64,000 nt of DNA from Hexactinellida sp. DTS-2022 (GCA_028753945.1 JAPNXP010000001.1:13754501-13818500); one strand, 5' to 3'; shown: positions 45,051 through 55,755, counted from the first letter of the stretch. Numbers and translations are program-made. Notes: generated by a model not told the origin, from the sequence alone.

Positions 45051-46100
45051 TTAGCTTAGAGATATCGTAAATATAAATTCCCACTTAAACTAGCTGATTA
45101 TTAGTTAACTTGTGTATAATACACTTTGTAACTATTATTATACCATTGTAACATTATCAAAAACCTATTTCCAATGTATCTTGTCTCTAGAAATTGATTT
45201 AATGCTTAGTCATCCAAACGAACGAATATTCGAATATTCGTTCGTTTACAAAAAGGTTCGTTCCTTACATTTCGAATATTCGTTTCAGCCTACGTTAAAG
45301 GCACTATATTTTGCTCCAAAAATGCCTCCAAAAGAAAATGCTGTAGAATAACTGATTGAAATAACTGATTGGATGCATGAATATACTCTCGACCAATTAA
45401 ATTACAGCCTCTGTTAGGCATTCTATAATGCACACTTAACAATTCATAGAAAATCCTTTTATACTCGATAATCCATACTGGGACAACCCTCAAATTTCAC
45501 TGTTAAAAGTTGTTACCTTGGAAATGTGAATTATCTAAAATCGTGACTCTAGGTGCACATCTGTAATCCATGAGACATCTATCCTGAAATTTCAGTTCTT
45601 AGTTAATACAACTCTGTTCTTTGGAGAGGAATGGTTACGGATAAATAATATACCAAGGCAGTCATTTCAATACTAGGCACTATACTATAGTATAGTCGGC
45701 ACAGTAACAAGTTAAAACTATGGAAATGGTATAAAGGGATGTAAATATAAACTGAGCCCTAGTAGAGCTGATAAGTATCTTCAATATTAAATATGTAGAG
45801 CCATTATAATTGGAATTACAGTATACCGGTTAATTGAGACAAATGTCCAGGAGACCAATAATATCTGTATTCATCCATACCGGTATAGATAAAAAATTTG
45901 TTCTACTTTCAACTAATTTTGTTAAAAATATATCCCATAGATAATATATACAGTATATTTGCCGGCTAAAGGAGCATAAATTGAAGAGAAGAAATTTTCC
46001 CACATTTGTAATACAAACCGAGCGTTTTAGGGCAAAGTATTTAAGCGCAATACATTGTCAATCAGACGCAAAACGACCGAGACCGAAAGGCTTCATAAAT
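45051..46100. other. Intergenic repeats upstream of NHL copy 10
   Basis: A perfect 26-bp palindrome at 45,219-45,244 (CGAACGAATATTC and complement), a diverged hairpin-element piece at 45,355-45,520, and the shared upstream block in reverse (45,660-46,100) ending in the GACCGAGACCGAAAGGCTT hairpin-end motif. No gene. Confidence 0.55.
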
Positions 46101-46189
46101 ACGAAATTCGTGTTCAGCATACTTGTTTACCTATTTATACAATTGGTAAGTTATTTTATATCTCAAATATAAATGCTGTTTCTATTCCC

Positions 46190-46513
46190 CTGTCACTTTA
46201 ACAAAATCCGAACAATAAACGAATTGAATAGTAGATTTAGGCGCCATAATTTGGATCTGATTGTGTTTAGGCGGGGAAAGATTAGAAAATACTAAACTAA
46301 CTTATAAATGAATAAATTCAGGCGCCAACTATTTGGCGATTAGAATTCCAATATTATTCAAACAATGGTTTGGCTATGCTATGGTTACTGGAAAGTAATT
46401 ACCATAGCAACCATTGACGTACTTTGGTATTCTCAGGTTACACAAGTATAAGATAGATCTGTAATAGATTAATTATATTATTTCAATAAACTCAATTCTC
46501 AACTAAAACTAAA
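46190..46513 (+). promoter_or_regulatory. Damaged 5' flank of NHL copy 10
   Basis: GGCGCC motifs, both X-box-like arms and the CRE-like site remain. About 80 bp between the palindrome arms (both CCAAT boxes and the AP-1 loop) are gone: ACTGGAAAG joins straight to TAATTACCATAGC. Deletion of a palindrome centre is a common replication-slippage outcome. Confidence 0.55.
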
Positions 46514-47748
46514 ATGGCCACTAATATGCCTACAAATGTAACTTTCGATAAAATGGCACATTTCGACAATGTCGCCACTATCATCCACCAAACATTCGAT
46601 CCCCTAATCGGTCAGCTGATCGCGAGGTGGGACGCTCTCCTCCAGAGGGTCCGTGAGCTGCGAGAGGACCACAGGAACAAAGAGGCCACTCGCATCGCTG
46701 CCATAGAAGAACTCGAAAGGGTACAGCAACAAATGATGGAAATGAGCATAAAGGTTAACCCAAACCTAGAGTTCCATGAACAGGCCAAACAAGCCTACCA
46801 ACAGGGCATTAAGAAACTGGGACCATCTGCCACATTCCTATGTCCCATCTTAAGGTGTCAAAACAAGGACACAATCCGACAGCTGATATCCGAGCTAGGA
46901 GAGATAGTCCCGTGTGAGATACCGGACTATTCTCTCAAGCGAGAACCGGTTTTAAGAGCTGGGAAGTTAGGTGTAGGTGCTAATGAGTTGAAAGCCGCAG
47001 GAATTGCATTCGATGAATCCACTGAGCTAATATACGTTCAGATTATGAGAACAGTCGTGTGCAAATAGTCTCATTAAAGGGAGAGTTTGTGGCACAATTC
47101 AGGAATGATAAGCTCAGGTTGCCACATGGAATAGCTGTTAACAAAGAGTCCATATTCGTAGCCGACACATTGAACCATGCATTGTTACAGTTCAGAAAGA
47201 AAGATCACAAACTTATTAACAGAACTGGAACTGGAGGCAACAAGGAAGGAGAGTTTAAATGGCCCTATGGACTCTGTATCGACACTAACGGAGATGTGTT
47301 AGTTACAGATAGCGACAACAACAGAGTGTGCTTATACTCGAAACTCCTCAAATTCAAGTCCTGCATCGGAATAGGACAGCTGTATCACCCTAGTGACGTT
47401 AAGCTGTCAGCTGATCGAATCGTGGTGCTAGACTGGAGTCCCAAATGTGTCCATTTCTTCTCTCGAGAAGGACACCCCCTCAGTTCCTGTGTCTCTACAG
47501 GGACAGAGGACAGTTTGGTCGCTAACCCTACCTTCTTCTGTTTGGACTCAGCTGGCAATATCATCATTAGCGACTTTGATACTAATGCCATCAAGGTGTA
47601 TACGGAATCGGGACAGCATATTCTCACCTTGGGAAGGAAAGGAAATGCCTTAGGGGAGTTTATCGAGCCCTATGGAGTTTGTATCTCCAAATTAGGAACC
47701 ATTTGTGTCGTGTCTTATAATGCTAATTATCCTCTTCAATGTTTTTAG
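46514..47748 (+). pseudogene. Coiled-coil NHL gene copy 10, 1-bp frameshift
   Basis: The first frame runs 184 codons to 47,068. The family frame resumes at 47,059 (MQIVSLKGEF) and is open to the normal stop. Against sister copies, TACGTAGCAGATTATG has become TACGTTCAGATTATG near 47,037, a net 1-bp loss in blade 1, so the protein would lose five blades. The promoter centre is also deleted, so I call it a pseudogene; an assembly error is the alternative for the indel alone. Face sites that can be read: K,A; (lost); R,L,H; T,L; K,W,Y; S,D,N; Q,Y,H; W; T; N,P,T; F,D,T; Y. It shares G33/W39 with copy 7. Confidence 0.82.
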
Positions 47749-47859
47749 TTTGTTTATTTATTTATTTGTTTATTTATTGCTATTATTAAAATGGTGTAAA
47801 CTGAATAAGAGTCAAACTAAACTGTTTTATTGTACAGAATGCTATCCTGGAAAATTATA

Positions 47860-48470
47860 TCTCTATATTAAAAGCGCAATTGTTGTCTGTTTGTTTGTGT
47901 GTTTGTCCAGAATTGATTGAGAAGACTACGAGTCCCAGAAAGCTGAAAATTTGTATACAGGGGTTATTTTGTACTGCGTTAACGATCTATTGGATTTTGA
48001 AGAGAAATATTCACATTTTTTTAGCCAATTAAATTCGAGGGTTTTAGTATTGATTATCTAAATTATTCAATTAGTATAAATAGCCTGTGCATAATGGAAA
48101 TATTTTCTGAGGCTGCAATCTGATTGATTGAAAATAAGTTAATTTAACCAATCAATCGTTTGTCTATTCTATTGCATGTTTTTATTTTAGTATTAGTATT
48201 TGCAACTGGAATTTATTGAGCTACTAATGGGAGTATTTGAATTACCCAAACAAATTACATGTAATATGTTGTAATTACAATGTGTAGCATTTATTAATTG
48301 AATGCTAAACAATTTAATATGTTTAGGAAATTCAAATACTCCCATTAATAGCTCAATAAATTTCAGTTGCACGATAAGGAAGTTCGAATCCAAATAATAC
48401 TGAAAGAAAACATGCAATAATACAGACAAATTATTGATTGTTTAGATGAATTAATTTTAGGCACAGCTTT
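47860..48470. mobile_element. Hairpin element in foldback form with inner MITE-like repeat
   Basis: A plus-strand 5' two thirds (TCTATATTAAAAGCGCAATTG to TTATTGAGCTAC, 48,225) is followed by ~120 bp with inverted ends TAATGGGAGTATTTGAATT / AATTCAAATACTCCCATTA, then element sequence in reverse to 48,460. It abuts the copy 10 3' flank. Confidence 0.6.
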
Positions 48471-48960
48471 AATTTTAGATTTTTTTTCATTTAGCAGTAT
48501 TATAATTTGTTATTTCAATTGCCTGTAACTGAGTATATTAGTATTCTCTTAATTCAACTTTATATTATGACATGTGCTGCCCAATTGAGAATTATCCTAA
48601 ATTAAATATGTGGGCTTTCCCTAACAACACAGTGGGTCATTGGAATGCAGCGTAGTCAGGCATTACTGGCATAGGAGGGATGGGAGGAATCTCGAGTCGT
48701 ACAATATCTTCTAAATGCCGATATGTCCCTATTGGTCCCGTGTGTCACACAGGAACCTCACTTCTTGAGGTGAGCTATATTGACCAGGTGGACCATGGGT
48801 CATGTCTCATGGGTCATGGGTCACGGCTCTGTGATCCATGACCCGTTTGGAATTTCGATGTTTGTCCAGTTATAGTACGAATCAAATTCACCCAGAAACA
48901 TTAGAGTATTTCTTTGGTATTAGAAGTCTACCTAAATTAATTGATTGACAAGCATCATAC
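48471..48960. other. Intergenic, no gene seen
   Basis: AT-rich. 48,780-48,850 repeats CATGGGTCA/TGACCCATG on both strands, an interrupted palindrome with a weaker relative at 51,125-51,165. Confidence 0.5.
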
Positions 48961-48964
48961 ATCT

Positions 48965-48994
48965 ATCTATCTATATATAAAAAGAGGAATTGTT

Positions 48995-49028
<34 letters not shown>

Positions 49029-50112
49029 TTGTCCAGAATTGATTGGAAAGACTACGAGTCCCAGAAAGCTGAAAATTTGTATACAGGGGTAATTTTATAC
49101 TGCGACAACGATCTATTGGTTTTTGAAGAGAAATATTCACATTTGAAGGTGACAAAATATGTTAGCCAATTAAATTCGAGGGTTTGTTAGTATGAATTAG
49201 CAGATTTCATCAATTAGTATAAATAGATTGTGCATAATAGAAATATTTTTTGAGGCTGCAATCTGATTGATTGAAAATAAATTCATCTAACCAATCAATC
49301 ATTAGTCTATTCTATTGCCTGTTTTTCTTTTAGTATTATTTTGATTCGAGCTTTCTTATCGTGCAACTGAAATTTATTGAGCTATTAAAGCTCATTATTA
49401 ATATGATTGCTTTTGGGGAAGGAAAGGCCGCGAAGCGGCCGTTAATTGTATCGCGTAGTGCCTAACACGAACGAACAAAAGTCGCTTCGCGACTTTTGTG
49501 AGAGAGTGATCCGTCGCGAAGCGACCGAGACCGAAGGGCTCGTATATAAAAAGAGGAATTGTTGTGTGTTTGTGTGTTTGTGTGTTTGTTTGTTTGTTTG
49601 TCCAGAATTAATTGGAAAGATTAAGAGTCCCAGAAAGCTGAAAATTTGTATACAGGGGTAATTTTGTATTGCGACAACGATCTATTGGTTTTTGAAGAGA
49701 AATATTCACATTTGAAGGTGACAAAATATGTTGGCTAATTAAATTCGAGGGTTTGTTAGTATGGATTAGCAGATTTCATCAATTAGTATAAATAGATTGT
49801 GCATAATAGAAATATTTTTTGAGGCTGCAATCTGATTGATTGAAAATAAATTCATCTAACCAATCAATAATTAGTCTATTCTATTGCCTGTTTTTCTTTT
49901 AGTATTATTTTGATTCGAGCTTTCTTATCGTGCAACTGAAATTTATTGAGCTATTAAAACTCATTATTAATGTGATTGCTTTTGGGGAGGGAAAGGCCGC
50001 GAAGCGGCCGTTAATTGTATCGCGTAGTGTCTAACACGAACGAACAAAAGTCGCGAAGCGACTTTTGTGAGAGAGTGATCCGTCGCGAAGCGACCGAGAC
50101 CGAAGGGCTCGT
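48965..50112 (+). mobile_element. Hairpin-element array 3 (two plus-strand units)
   Basis: Unit 1 runs 48,975-49,543 and unit 2 runs 49,544-50,112, each from TATATAAAAAGAGGAATTG to GACCGAAGGGCTCGT. Before each terminus are GGCCGCGAAGCGGCC and a GTCGC-GAC hairpin. A TCTA run and a (GT)n tract mark the start. Confidence 0.7.
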
Positions 50113-51069
50113 ATTATTAAATCTCGATTGTAATGTGTTTGTTTGTGTGTGTGTGTGTTTGTTTGTCCGGATTGTATTAAAGTGATGGGGGAATAGAAAC
50201 CGCAATTAATATTGGGATATAAACTAACTTTCAAATGTTATAATAGGTAAACAAATGTTATAATAGGTAAACAAGTATGCTGAACACGATTTTCGCGGTT
50301 ATAATTTTCTAATATGAATATTTGTTGTTGTTGTTTACACAAAATAGGTAAACAAATTAATGAAAATTCAAAATCAACCTAGAAGTTAGCTTTCAACGGG
50401 TATTATGGGTAAACAAGTATGCTGAACACGAATTTCGCGTTTATAAATTTCTCATGTTAATATTTGTTGTTGTTGTTGACACAAAATAGGTAAACAAATT
50501 AATGAAAATTCAAAATCAACCTAGAAGTTAGCTTTCAACGGGTATTATAGGTAAACAAGTATGCCGAACACGAATTTCGCGTTTAAAATTTTATAATATG
50601 AATATTTGTTGTTGTTGTTGACACAAATAGGTAAACAAATTAATGAAAATTAAAATCAAGCAAGAAGTTTGCTCTCAACGGGTATTATAGGTAAACAAGT
50701 ATGCTGAACACGAATTTCGCATTTATAAATTTATAATATGAATATTTGTTGTTGTTGTTGACACAAAATAGGTAAACAAATTAATTAAATTCAAAATCAA
50801 GCAAGAAGTTCGCTCTCAACGGGTATTATAATTTATATGTAAACAAGTGTGCTGAACACGAATTTCGCATTTATAAAATTATAATATGAGTATTTGTTGT
50901 TGTTGTTGTTTACACAAATAGGTAAACAAATTAATGAAAATTCAAAATCATAACGTCCCTTTCTACCATTTCCATGGTAAAAGTGTGAAGAGTAAGGCCG
51001 CACAGCGGCCGTTAACTTGAGGTGCGTAGCACCGATCTGTCGCAAAGCGACCGAGACCGAAGGGCTCGT
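50113..51069 (+). mobile_element. Satellite-carrying hairpin element (subfamily B), plus strand
   Basis: Starts ATTATTAAATCTCGATTG, then (GT)n and GTTTGTCCGGATTGTATT. It carries about five 141-bp satellite units (50,250-50,960) and ends in GGCCGCACAGCGGCC, GGTGCGTAGCACC and GACCGAAGGGCTCGTA. This is the mirror arrangement of 37,434-38,350, directly following array 3. Confidence 0.65.
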
Positions 51070-51351
51070 ATATTTTAAGTTGGATTGTGTTACATAATGT
51101 TTAGATTTTTTTAAGTCAATGGGTATCACGATGGGTCAATGGGTCATGGGTCACCAATGTTGACCCATTGTCCACTCTGATATTGAACTGTAGTTATGCC
51201 TGTTTGTCTTGCAATTATGTCACTATTCTCTCCCGCATGGAATAGCTTTCTTTAATTCTACCGCATTCGAATACTGCTCCTCCATCTGTTGGAGAGCCAC
51301 CTGATTGTGTCTCATTTCTTTCTGAGTAATCCTTAAGGAGATAGTGTATCA

Positions 51352-51505
51352 CAGGGTTTTTTTTAAGGCCGATCTTGGTGTAAAATTTGCACCAAGATTT
51401 TATGGAGTTACACCACGATTCGGGTCGGCAGCGGCCGATGAAGTGTTGAGTTACACCAAGGCCGCGCTGAGTGGCACCAAGGTCTCAACCTTAAAAAAAA
51501 CCCTG
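51352..51505. mobile_element. hAT-like MITE, CAGGGTTTTTTTTAAGG ends
   Basis: Inverted ends CAGGGTTTTTTTTAAGG / CCTTAAAAAAAACCCTG inside a perfect 8-bp duplication GTGTATCA (51,344-51,351; 51,506-51,513). 154 bp. Confidence 0.9.
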
Positions 51506-51720
51506 GTGTATCAAACTAATTCAATATGTTAAATAATGCAAAATTCTTATTTAAGCATTCCCAACTATACATTGATATACTATCTATCCAATTCCGAAAG
51601 AAAATTTTGATTCGGACATTTTTTTACCTTTTTGACGTCACCAAAGGTCAAAATCATCGTCTTATAGAATTCTTCTCGTATCTACTTGTTAGTTGATTGG
51701 TTGATTGCTGTCGCTATGGT

Positions 51721-51878
51721 CAGGACCGGATTAACCCATGGACAACCGGGGCCTCCACCACCAAAGTTGTACTTCATTTTTCACAATTGTACAATTGTAG
51801 TGGAAGGAGTTAGGGCCTCTAGTGGCCCTCCACAATACTGGTTGCCCCAGGGCCTCCACCTCTGTTATTCCGGCCCTG
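51721..51878. mobile_element. hAT-like MITE, CAGGACCGG ends
   Basis: CAGGACCGGATTAA / TTATTCCGGCCCTG with a perfect 8-bp duplication GCTATGGT (51,713-51,720; 51,879-51,886). 158 bp. GGGGCCTCCACC is mirrored inside. Confidence 0.9.
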
Positions 51879-51917
51879 GCTATGGTGTCGATAAATGGCC
51901 CTGCAAGATTTCTCTTT

Positions 51918-52262
51918 TATAGGAACTTTCTAAGTTGTTTAATACACTTTCCACCAGTACGTATTATAAGTTAAATCTATGAGTAACCAGGGATGTTTTC
52001 GAAGTAAATTCAATAGAATATTTATAATCCTTGTTGTAAATACAACATCTAGCAAATAATCAAATTTGTACTATACAAACTAATAACTATATTACGAGTC
52101 GATTAACAATAATAGATTAACCATTAAACCAAAAGTTGTTCAAAGCAAATTTCATGAGCTCGATACTATAAGTAAGGTATACGTATAATACGTATTACAT
52201 TATACGTATTATACGTTATACGAAAACAATAAAAGACGTATTAAACAACTTAGGGACTTTAT
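51918..52262. repeat. Possible MITE with AAGTTGTTTAATAC arms
   Basis: CTAAGTTGTTTAATAC near the left and GTATTAAACAACTTAG near the right form opposite arms. 52,186-52,222 is a run of TACGTAT/ATACGTA palindromes. A target duplication was not found. Confidence 0.45.
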
Positions 52263-52329
52263 GAGCTAAAATTATGGACAGTTAGTCTAGTAGCAAGTTC
52301 TATTAGCAGTTATGATGGTTGCCCTCAAA

Positions 52330-53130
52330 AAAGAAAGGGAATTAAAGTGCTACAGTAGTATACCTGTCTGATTGACAAGATATTGCTTGCTTAAATACTT
52401 TGCCCAAAATGCTGGGTTTGTATTACAAATGTGGGATAAATTATTCCCGTCAAAATATGCTCCTTTAGCCAGCTTATATACTATATTTATTTTCTATGGG
52501 GTATATTTTATGAGCATCCTTATATGTAGACGGCCTGTTCTAGACGGTCTATAAAAGCCCATATAAATAAGCTAAACATTTGTAGACCGTCTATAAATTC
52601 TGTAGACCACTTGCCCTGCTTTTTATGGATAATACTAATGTATATGTAAGAAAACTCTACATATAAGATATCTCTATTTGTTTCTAAATTAGTTAAAGTC
52701 GAACAATTTCTTGTTATACAGTCGAAACTGAGTTTTTTTGCCCCCCTAAATGCATGGAAAAAGAGGCAAAAAAAACCGGTACGCAAAAAATCCGTATTTA
52801 ACAATATACAGTTCAATGAGGTTATGAAGAAACAAGGAGAAGCAAGGAGACAAAAAAACCCGTGGCAAAAAACCCGTGGAAAAAAACCCCGATTTCGACT
52901 GTATACCGTATGGCTGATTAGTAAAGTTATTTATGGGTCTCTGTTGTATGATTATTTGCCCCATAATATCTGATATTTCCTTGGAACATATATTGATTGC
53001 TGGATATTTGTATCAATTAACCGGTATACTGTAATTCCGAATATATTGGCTCTACATATTTAATATTGAAGATACTTATCAGCTCTAATAGGGCTCAGTT
53101 TTTACTGTGCCGACTATACTATAGTATAGT
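52330..53130 (+). repeat. Shared upstream repeat block without an NHL gene
   Basis: CTGATTGACAAGATATTGC to ACTATACTATAGTATAG matches the block upstream of NHL copies 2 and 10. It is interrupted at 52,719-52,901. A gene may once have stood beside it, or the block moves independently. Confidence 0.5.
52719..52901. mobile_element. TA-TSD MITE, CAGTCGAAACTG ends
   Basis: TA|CAGTCGAAACTGAGTTTTTT ... CCCCGATTTCGACTG|TA; 183 bp. Related in its first bases to the ends at 36,638 and 22,950. Confidence 0.82.
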
Positions 53131-53349
53131 GGCCCAGTATTGTTTCTAATTGTAAAGAGCTTATTTAGAAAGGTTAATTTTCGCAACTGTGCAAAACTGA
53201 CCTTTATAAGTGCCTGAGCTCTCTATATATTATCTACATTCTGTTTACTCAAATACGTAGTCCACATGTTGGAAAATGGGCCAAAGTGTACTATTATAGA
53301 GAACAGACTGTATATATTATCAGTGTATATAATCTGTACGTATAATATC

Positions 53350-53515
53350 CAGGCTTTCATCCAGGCAAAATTTTCTGCGCGCCTAGATTAAGTTTGAGTT
53401 CGCTCACACGCGCCTAAAATACTCAATTTGTATTACGTTTATAGGAGCATCTCTCGATTTTCGCGCGCCTAGAAAAGTTTCCTCTCATAATTACGCGCCT
53501 GGATGAAACTCTTAC
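53350..53515. mobile_element. Second copy of the CAGGCTTTCATCC MITE
   Basis: CAGGCTTTCATCCAGG and GCGCGCCTAG/ACGCGCC motifs in the order of 5052-5236. The right end is worn (GGATGAAACTC). Confidence 0.65.
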
Positions 53516-53676
53516 TGTATTTGCTAAGTATACTATTATATAGACAGTGTACTACCGTGTCTATAATCTAATTGTAAAAGAGCTTATTTAGAAACAGCTT
53601 ACTACCCGTTTTTACCGTTTTTAGCTTTGTACTATTATAGATAGTTTACTCCCGTGTCTATAATGTGTGTCCCTAG

Positions 53677-53921
53677 GCCTATCCGGACAAGATGGCACTA
53701 CTCCCAGTACCCCTACATCTGCCTACTACATTAACTCTCCACCTGAACAGAACATAAGCATACGGATAGAGGATAACGACTCTCCTTACGGTCTGTTCCA
53801 GTTCGATACCAGCGGAGTACCTGTACAGGACACACAGTTTGTAGCGGCTGCTAATCAACAGGCTGCTATTAGTGTTAATGAGGAGACTGTTAATGTGTCC
53901 ATACAAGTCGTTAGAGCCCAG
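53677..53921 (+). CDS. Calx-beta gene exon 1 of 9 seen (ADGRV1-like)
   Basis: Acceptor GTCCCTAG| and donor CCAG|GTTGGT; enters in phase 1 and leaves in phase 0. It encodes the end of one Calx-beta domain (ISIRIEDND) and the first strands of the next (SPYGLFQFDTSG ... VNVSIQVVRAQ). The ND-x-P-Y-G-x-F boundary is typical of the tandem Calx-beta repeats of the adhesion receptor ADGRV1/VLGR1. Calx-beta modules are Ca2+-binding beta-sandwiches in adhesion ectodomains. The transcript must begin upstream, but I recognise no further exon between 51 and 53.6 kb. Sponge aggregation factors also carry Calx-beta domains and are the main alternative. Confidence 0.8.
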
Positions 53922-54005
53922 GTTGGTACTTACTACATAAGAATGCTAGTTAGTAGGGCATTCCAATGTTAAATCTTCTCAAGTACAAAAACAAACAATT
54001 AAATA

Positions 54006-54106
54006 CAGTATACTCCGCTTAATAGAGCCATCGGTTTATAGATTTCTCTGCTTAATCGGGTCAAGTAACCTGGTCCTGAGATGACTCTATTAAGCTGAGT
54101 CCACTG
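54006..54106. mobile_element. Intronic TA-TSD MITE, 101 bp
   Basis: TA|CAGTATACTCCGCTTAATAG ... CTCTATTAAGCTGAGTCCACTG|TA. An opposite-orientation family member is at 58,374-58,475. The (AAAC)n-rich stretch to 54,230 is low-complexity intron. Confidence 0.8.
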
Positions 54107-54285
54107 TATAAAAAACAGACTACATAATAAACAAACAAACCAACAAATTAACCAACCAGCCAATAAACAAACAAACCAACACCCAACCAACCAATAAGCA
54201 AATAAACAAACAAACCAACAAAATACATACGGTACATACATATACCAGTTATATAATACAGTTATTACTATATCTCTATCTATAG

Positions 54286-54894
54286 GGTACAGTTGGTGAT
54301 GTTACAGTTGAGTATTTCACAAGCAGTCTCGATGCCGCTGGCATAGGTTCAGACCGAGACTACATTAATACAGCAGGTCAGCTCTCCTTTAGCTCTGGAG
54401 AGAGAAGTCAGTTCCTAGCCATACAACTTGTTGATGATACACTACCCGAGTTATCTGAATCATTTCAAGTCATACTCTCTAATCCTAATGGGGTCCCAGG
54501 CAAGCCTTCTCTTGGTGTCGGCTCTACCCTCAATGTCACCATACTCCCAAGTGACGATGCGTACGGTGTAATGGCCTTCCGACCCGATTCCCTGAGTACA
54601 GTTGTTAGCGAGGATACGGCTGCTGTTTCTCTTTATATAGTAAGGGGCGGTGGCCTATTGGGGGCTGTTACTCTACACTGGGATCTGATTGGGTCAAGCG
54701 GGCCCACTGATATATCTCCTGATAGTGGCACTGTTGAGTTCGGGGAGGGAGTTGGTACTGGAACTATAGAGTTTGCTATAGTTCCAGATCAGATATCTGA
54801 GTTCCTAGAGATGTTCATGGTGCGGCTAGTTAGCGTTACAGGCGGGGCCAGGCTATCCTCTATGGGAGACACTATTGCTGTCATTAGCATACAG
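54286..54894 (+). CDS. Calx-beta gene exon 2
   Basis: 203 codons, phase 0 at both ends (ATCTATAG|GGTACA; ATACAG|GTAATG). It finishes the Calx-beta domain opened in exon 1 (GDVTVEYFT ... FSSGERSQFLAIQLVDD, LPELSESFQV) and holds a complete second one from DDAYGVMAF through RGGGLLGAVTLHWDL, EFLEMFMVRL and VTGGARLSS to VISIQ. Acidic positions expected to bind Ca2+ (DDT, PEL-E, E-F-L-E) are present. The R-x-x-G-x-x-G-x-V strand is the ADGRV1-type signature. Confidence 0.88.
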
Positions 54895-54920
54895 GTAATG
54901 TGTATACCGATATACTTATA

Positions 54921-55169
54921 CAGTACACTGTACACCCTCGCTAATCCGAACAGTGGTGTTCCGATTCGAAAAAAAATCTGTTCCGATTAGTGAATTCGTT
55001 CGGATTAGTGAAGTAATACATTTTCCATGGGCATCTATAAATGAGACACCGATGATCCGAACAAAACTTGCCCAAACCTTTTGAATCCAAACTAACATAT
55101 TGTATACTACCTGAATACTTGTCTGATACTTGTTTATTTATAATTGTTCGGATTAGCGAGGGTGTACTG
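54921..55169. mobile_element. Intronic TA-TSD MITE with CTCGCTAATCCGAAC arms
   Basis: CAGTACACTGTACACCCTCG left and GCGAGGGTGTACTG right, TA on both sides; 249 bp. GTTCGGATTAG recurs within. Confidence 0.8.
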
Positions 55170-55289
55170 TACCAAACTTTGTTATAATGCCTACATATAC
55201 AAGTCATGTTTTACTTTAAAATAAACTCATTAACTATTTAAAGCGCTGAACCTTACATACTAGCGCAGATACTATTTGTTTCTCCTCTA

Positions 55290-55755
55290 TTTATAGGCTA
55301 GTGACTATCCCTACTGGCTATTATCTCCCTATTTGTAGGCTAGTGACTATCCCTACGGCCTAAAATCTCCTCTATCTGTAGGCTATTGACTATCCCTACG
55401 GCCTATAATCTCCCTATCTATAGGCTAGTGACTATCCCTACTGGCTATTATCTCCCTATTTATAGGCTAGTGACTATCCCTACGGGCTGTTTAGCCTATT
55501 ATCTCCCTATTTATAGGCTAGTGACTATCCCTACGGGTCTATTATCTCCCTATTTGTAGGCTAGTGACTATCCCTACGGGCTGTTTAGCCTATTATCTCC
55601 CTATTTATAGGCTAGTGACTATCCCTACGGGTCTATTATCTCCCTATTTGTAGGCTAGTGACTATCCCTACGGGCTGTTTAGCCTATTATCTCCCTATTT
55701 GTAGGCTAGTGACTATCCCTACGGGCTGTTTAGCCTATTATCTCCCTATTTGTAG
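55290..55755 (+). repeat. Minisatellite built from the exon 3 splice acceptor
   Basis: Ten tandem copies (units ~40-51 bp) of CTCCCTATTTRTAG|GCTAGTGACTATCCCTACGG, with or without GCTGTTTAGCCTATTA. The eleventh copy is the working acceptor and first codons of exon 3. In exon frame an upstream copy reads ASDYPYGLFSLLSPYL then the TAG of the next acceptor, so use of any upstream site would truncate the protein. Confidence 0.9.

Noticed and set aside
46514..47748. Programmed frameshifting in copy 10
   Set aside because: No slippery heptamer or downstream structure is seen, sister copies have the extra base, and the promoter is damaged too.
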